Below are positions 62,005 to 64,000 of a stretch of 64,000 bases of DNA, in pieces; position 1 is the first letter of the stretch; each line of letters opens with the position of its first letter. The notes beneath the pieces were generated by a model. The model had not been told where the DNA came from and did no database searches. It was given only the letters and a program-made list of their open reading frames with translations. Source of the stretch: CAVYGM01 sp963768025 (GTDB taxonomy: Bacteria > Bacteroidota > Bacteroidia > Cytophagales > Spirosomataceae); NCBI GenBank assembly GCA_963768025.1, contig CAVYGM010000033.1, forward strand, positions 87,737 through 151,736. Reading direction: 5' to 3'. The position numbers were made by a program, and so were the translations under genes.

Positions 62005-63108
62005 ATGAAAATTCATTTCGTAGGCATACTGCTTGTCTTTTCCGTTTGGCACTTAACTGTGCCAAATCATGCTTTTTCCCAATCCGCATCCCAGACATTT
62101 GGCACCGCAGGAACATTCACATTTACGGTTCCAACCTCCGTGACTTCCATTACCGTTCAAGCTTGGGGCGGTGGCGGCGGTGCCCGGGGTGATGCAACCG
62201 ATAACCGGGGTGCCGGTGGTGGTGGAGCTTACGCCAGCTCCGTGATTGCGGTCAGTCCTGGCCAAACCTATACCATCGTGGTGGGAACTGGGGGTACTGC
62301 CATTAGCAACCCCGGGCAATCCGGACAAAATTCAGTATTTGGAAGCAATCTCGTAGTTGCAGCCGGAGGAACTGGTGGCACCAATAATGGTGGGGTAGGG
62401 GGAACAGTCGCGGCAAGCATTGGTACCACCCGCTTCGCGGGAGGCACCGGGGGGAACCGAGGGGGTGATGCAGGGGGCGGAGGAGGAGGCTCCGCTTTCA
62501 CAAACGCCAATGGCAATAACGGTATCAACGGCTCGGGTACTGTGGGCGGAGCGGGTGGAACGGGAACCGGGAATGGCGGAAAGGGCGGGGATGTGAATCA
62601 GCCTGGTATTGCTGGTTTGGCACCTGGCGGCGGCGGTGGAGGCCGTGGCAAGAATGGGGGAGAAAGTGGACCGGGAGCTGACGGTCGGGTGGTGGTTTCC
62701 TGGGTTAGCCCGACGGCCAACCTGGCGGTTACCAAGACGTCCAATGCCAGTCAGGCTGTGGTTGGGCAATCCGTCACCTTTACCATAACCGCTACGAATA
62801 ATGGCCCGGCCAATGCTTCGAACGCAGTAGTTGATGACCTGCTTCCTTCGGGGTTCACTTTCATCAGCGCTACGCTATCCTCCTCTACTGCCATCTATTC
62901 AAGCACGACCGGAAAGCTAGTGATAGGCACTCTGAACTCGGGCGGTACCGTTACGATGACCCTGGTGGGTATCGTTAATCCCAGTGGAACCTACACCAAT
63001 ACGGCAAGCATTACCGCGGATCAACCGGATCTTGTGCCAGGCAACAACAGCGCCTCCGTCACGGTCACTATTTGCCGGGCCGGGTCAGCCTCACCGAATA
63101 TAAATTAG
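62005..63108 (+). CDS. Secreted Gly-rich domain plus single DUF11 protein
   Basis: 367 residues. Signal peptide ends HAFSQ. Residues about 30-235 are a Gly-rich domain (WGGGGGARGDATDNRGAGGG, PGGGGGGRGKNGGESGPG) opening with TFTVPTSVTSITVQAWGGGG, a known Gly-rich surface module. One DUF11 unit follows (ANLAVTKTSNASQAVVGQSV). It ends at TVTICRAGSASPNIN. In related proteins a Cys-containing tail usually goes on, so this may be shortened. Role in adhesion is inferred from domains only. Confidence 0.8.
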   Translation: MKIHFVGILLVFSVWHLTVPNHAFSQSASQTFGTAGTFTFTVPTSVTSITVQAWGGGGGARGDATDNRGAGGGGAYASSVIAVSPGQTYTIVVGTGGTAISNPGQSGQNSVFGSNLVVAAGGTGGTNNGGVGGTVAASIGTTRFAGGTGGNRGGDAGGGGGGSAFTNANGNNGINGSGTVGGAGGTGTGNGGKGGDVNQPGIAGLAPGGGGGGRGKNGGESGPGADGRVVVSWVSPTANLAVTKTSNASQAVVGQSVTFTITATNNGPANASNAVVDDLLPSGFTFISATLSSSTAIYSSTTGKLVIGTLNSGGTVTMTLVGIVNPSGTYTNTASITADQPDLVPGNNSASVTVTICRAGSASPNIN

Positions 63109-63129
63109 TCTGAATTCATTCCACTACTT

Positions 63130-63152
63130 GTACCTGATAAGACATCAGGTAC
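63130..63152. terminator. Hairpin after the Gly-rich/DUF11 gene
   Basis: GTACCTGAT (63130-63138) and ATCAGGTAC (63144-63152) form a perfect 9-bp stem with a five-base loop, 21 bases after the stop. No T run follows at once, so function as a terminator is moderate. Confidence 0.45.
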
Positions 63153-63262
63153 TTGACTTTCAAAGTCAGCCCACATATGAACGGCATACTTCATCATTTT
63201 GATTAAAAAACCCTGTAAATTGGTTGATTCGAAGGGGGTTTTCAGAAATCCCCTCGACCAGA

Positions 63263-64000
63263 ATGGGCATGAAGTTCATGTTGCTCATTTTAGGGTTCAG
63301 TGTGCTTACGGGCCAGTTGTCACTGGCGGAAGGTACCAAACAGGCCTCCCCGAATAACACGGTGATAAGTGCCTTATTGAGTGCGCCCGATATTAATAGC
63401 GGCTCTTACTTCAATGCTCCGGAAGACAACCGCGTGTATTTCTCCGTACGTAACGCGGCCACGGAGAACTTTTACTTTGGGTTTGACTGGCGGGTGTATA
63501 GCACCACCACACCGGCCTCACAAACCTTCATGTACTACCGCATTATGAATCCGGATGGCTCCGTGGCTCTCGGGCCGACGCTTTGGACGAATACGGGAGC
63601 CGGCAAAATAGACACCTACGCTCAGGCGGTGGCGGGGCCCAATATTTCGGGTTCGGTACCGGCCGGGTACACTCCGCTGGTATTCGACCCGACTGTAAAC
63701 GGAGATTACTGGATGGAATTCTGGCGGGGAACATCCAACACCGACCCAACCCCTAATACCACCACCGCAGGCCGGGCAGCCTCCCCCCTATTCGACCTGA
63801 CCGTAGCCAATAATACTACTCCCTTTGCCGTTCAGAACGGACGTGTCTTCTCTTTCAAGTGGGGCTTCGTGGCCCTTGACCCAAGTACCTTTGCCGTGTC
63901 TGTGACGGCCAACGCTGCTCCGGATTTGCGTGCTTATACCGATGACCGGCTGGTCATTCAGGTTCAGTTCACTACTGGCTTCCACTGCACCGGCCGATGC
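63263..64000 (+). CDS. Secreted protein, N-terminal part (runs off the window)
   Basis: 246 codons without a stop to the window end. It starts MGMKFMLLILGFSVLTGQLS (or at the second ATG, 63269), with a signal peptide cleaved near SLAEG. The mature part contains ENFYFGFDWRVYSTTTPASQ, TFMYYRIMNPDGSVALGP, DYWMEFWRGTSNTDPTPNTT and LVIQVQFTTGF, an all-beta domain. It is probably the N-terminal domain of another large surface protein. No family name is recognised. Confidence 0.8.
   Translation, partial: MGMKFMLLILGFSVLTGQLSLAEGTKQASPNNTVISALLSAPDINSGSYFNAPEDNRVYFSVRNAATENFYFGFDWRVYSTTTPASQTFMYYRIMNPDGSVALGPTLWTNTGAGKIDTYAQAVAGPNISGSVPAGYTPLVFDPTVNGDYWMEFWRGTSNTDPTPNTTTAGRAASPLFDLTVANNTTPFAVQNGRVFSFKWGFVALDPSTFAVSVTANAAPDLRAYTDDRLVIQVQFTTGFHCTGRC

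Overview
The window looks like a chromosomal segment of a Bacteroidota bacterium, most likely Cytophagales (Spirosomataceae/Dyadobacter-like). This placement rests on gene families and promoter style, not on a marker-gene search. The pointers are TAnnTTTG-type -7 promoter elements upstream of many genes, a 29-residue AURKAIP1/COX24-type ribosomal mini-protein next to RNase G, a SerB-SerA fusion followed by a SerC-like gene, an YheT-type hydrolase, a trifunctional kinase/ATPase/histidine kinase, and a cluster of giant DUF11-repeat secreted proteins.

Layout. 1-7.9 kb is housekeeping: the start of ssb, mutY, an HU-type DNA-binding protein, a shattered TPR gene, the ribosomal mini-protein, rng, an HMG-CoA-lyase-like enzyme, a CDP-paratose-2-epimerase-like enzyme and an aldo/keto reductase. 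8-12.2 kb is ion transport: kup, then an NRAMP transporter divergent from a DtxR/MntR regulator, with a DtxR-type operator between them. 12.2-20.1 kb is envelope work: an LptF/LptG permease, an EamA transporter, a GtrB-like glycosyltransferase, two polytopic proteins and an MBOAT acyltransferase. 20.4-26.8 kb holds a solitary GroES-like protein, DUF4174, a lipocalin-like lipoprotein, an alpha/beta hydrolase, the serine pathway (SerB-SerA-ACT fusion plus SerC-like enzyme) and DUF4112. 26.8-30.2 kb is a two-gene minus-strand operon of unknown function. 30.8-39.7 kb has the hybrid sensor kinase (with a degenerate kinase domain), an ABC exporter, a haem-binding protein and a dienelactone hydrolase. 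40.4-64 kb is a surface/secreted protein island of DUF11 proteins, including a reconstructed gene of about 4,720 codons with nine near-identical 357-bp tandem units.

A recurring feature is the single-base frameshift. rng, the TPR gene, the sensor kinase, the minus-strand hypothetical and the giant DUF11 gene are each split, and most splits are explained by one extra base. The parts of each gene are annotated separately with the reconstruction given. Base-calling error is the simplest explanation, but the poly-C tract and the repeat array could also be genuinely variable. No tRNA, rRNA, CRISPR array, insertion sequence or phage gene was seen.
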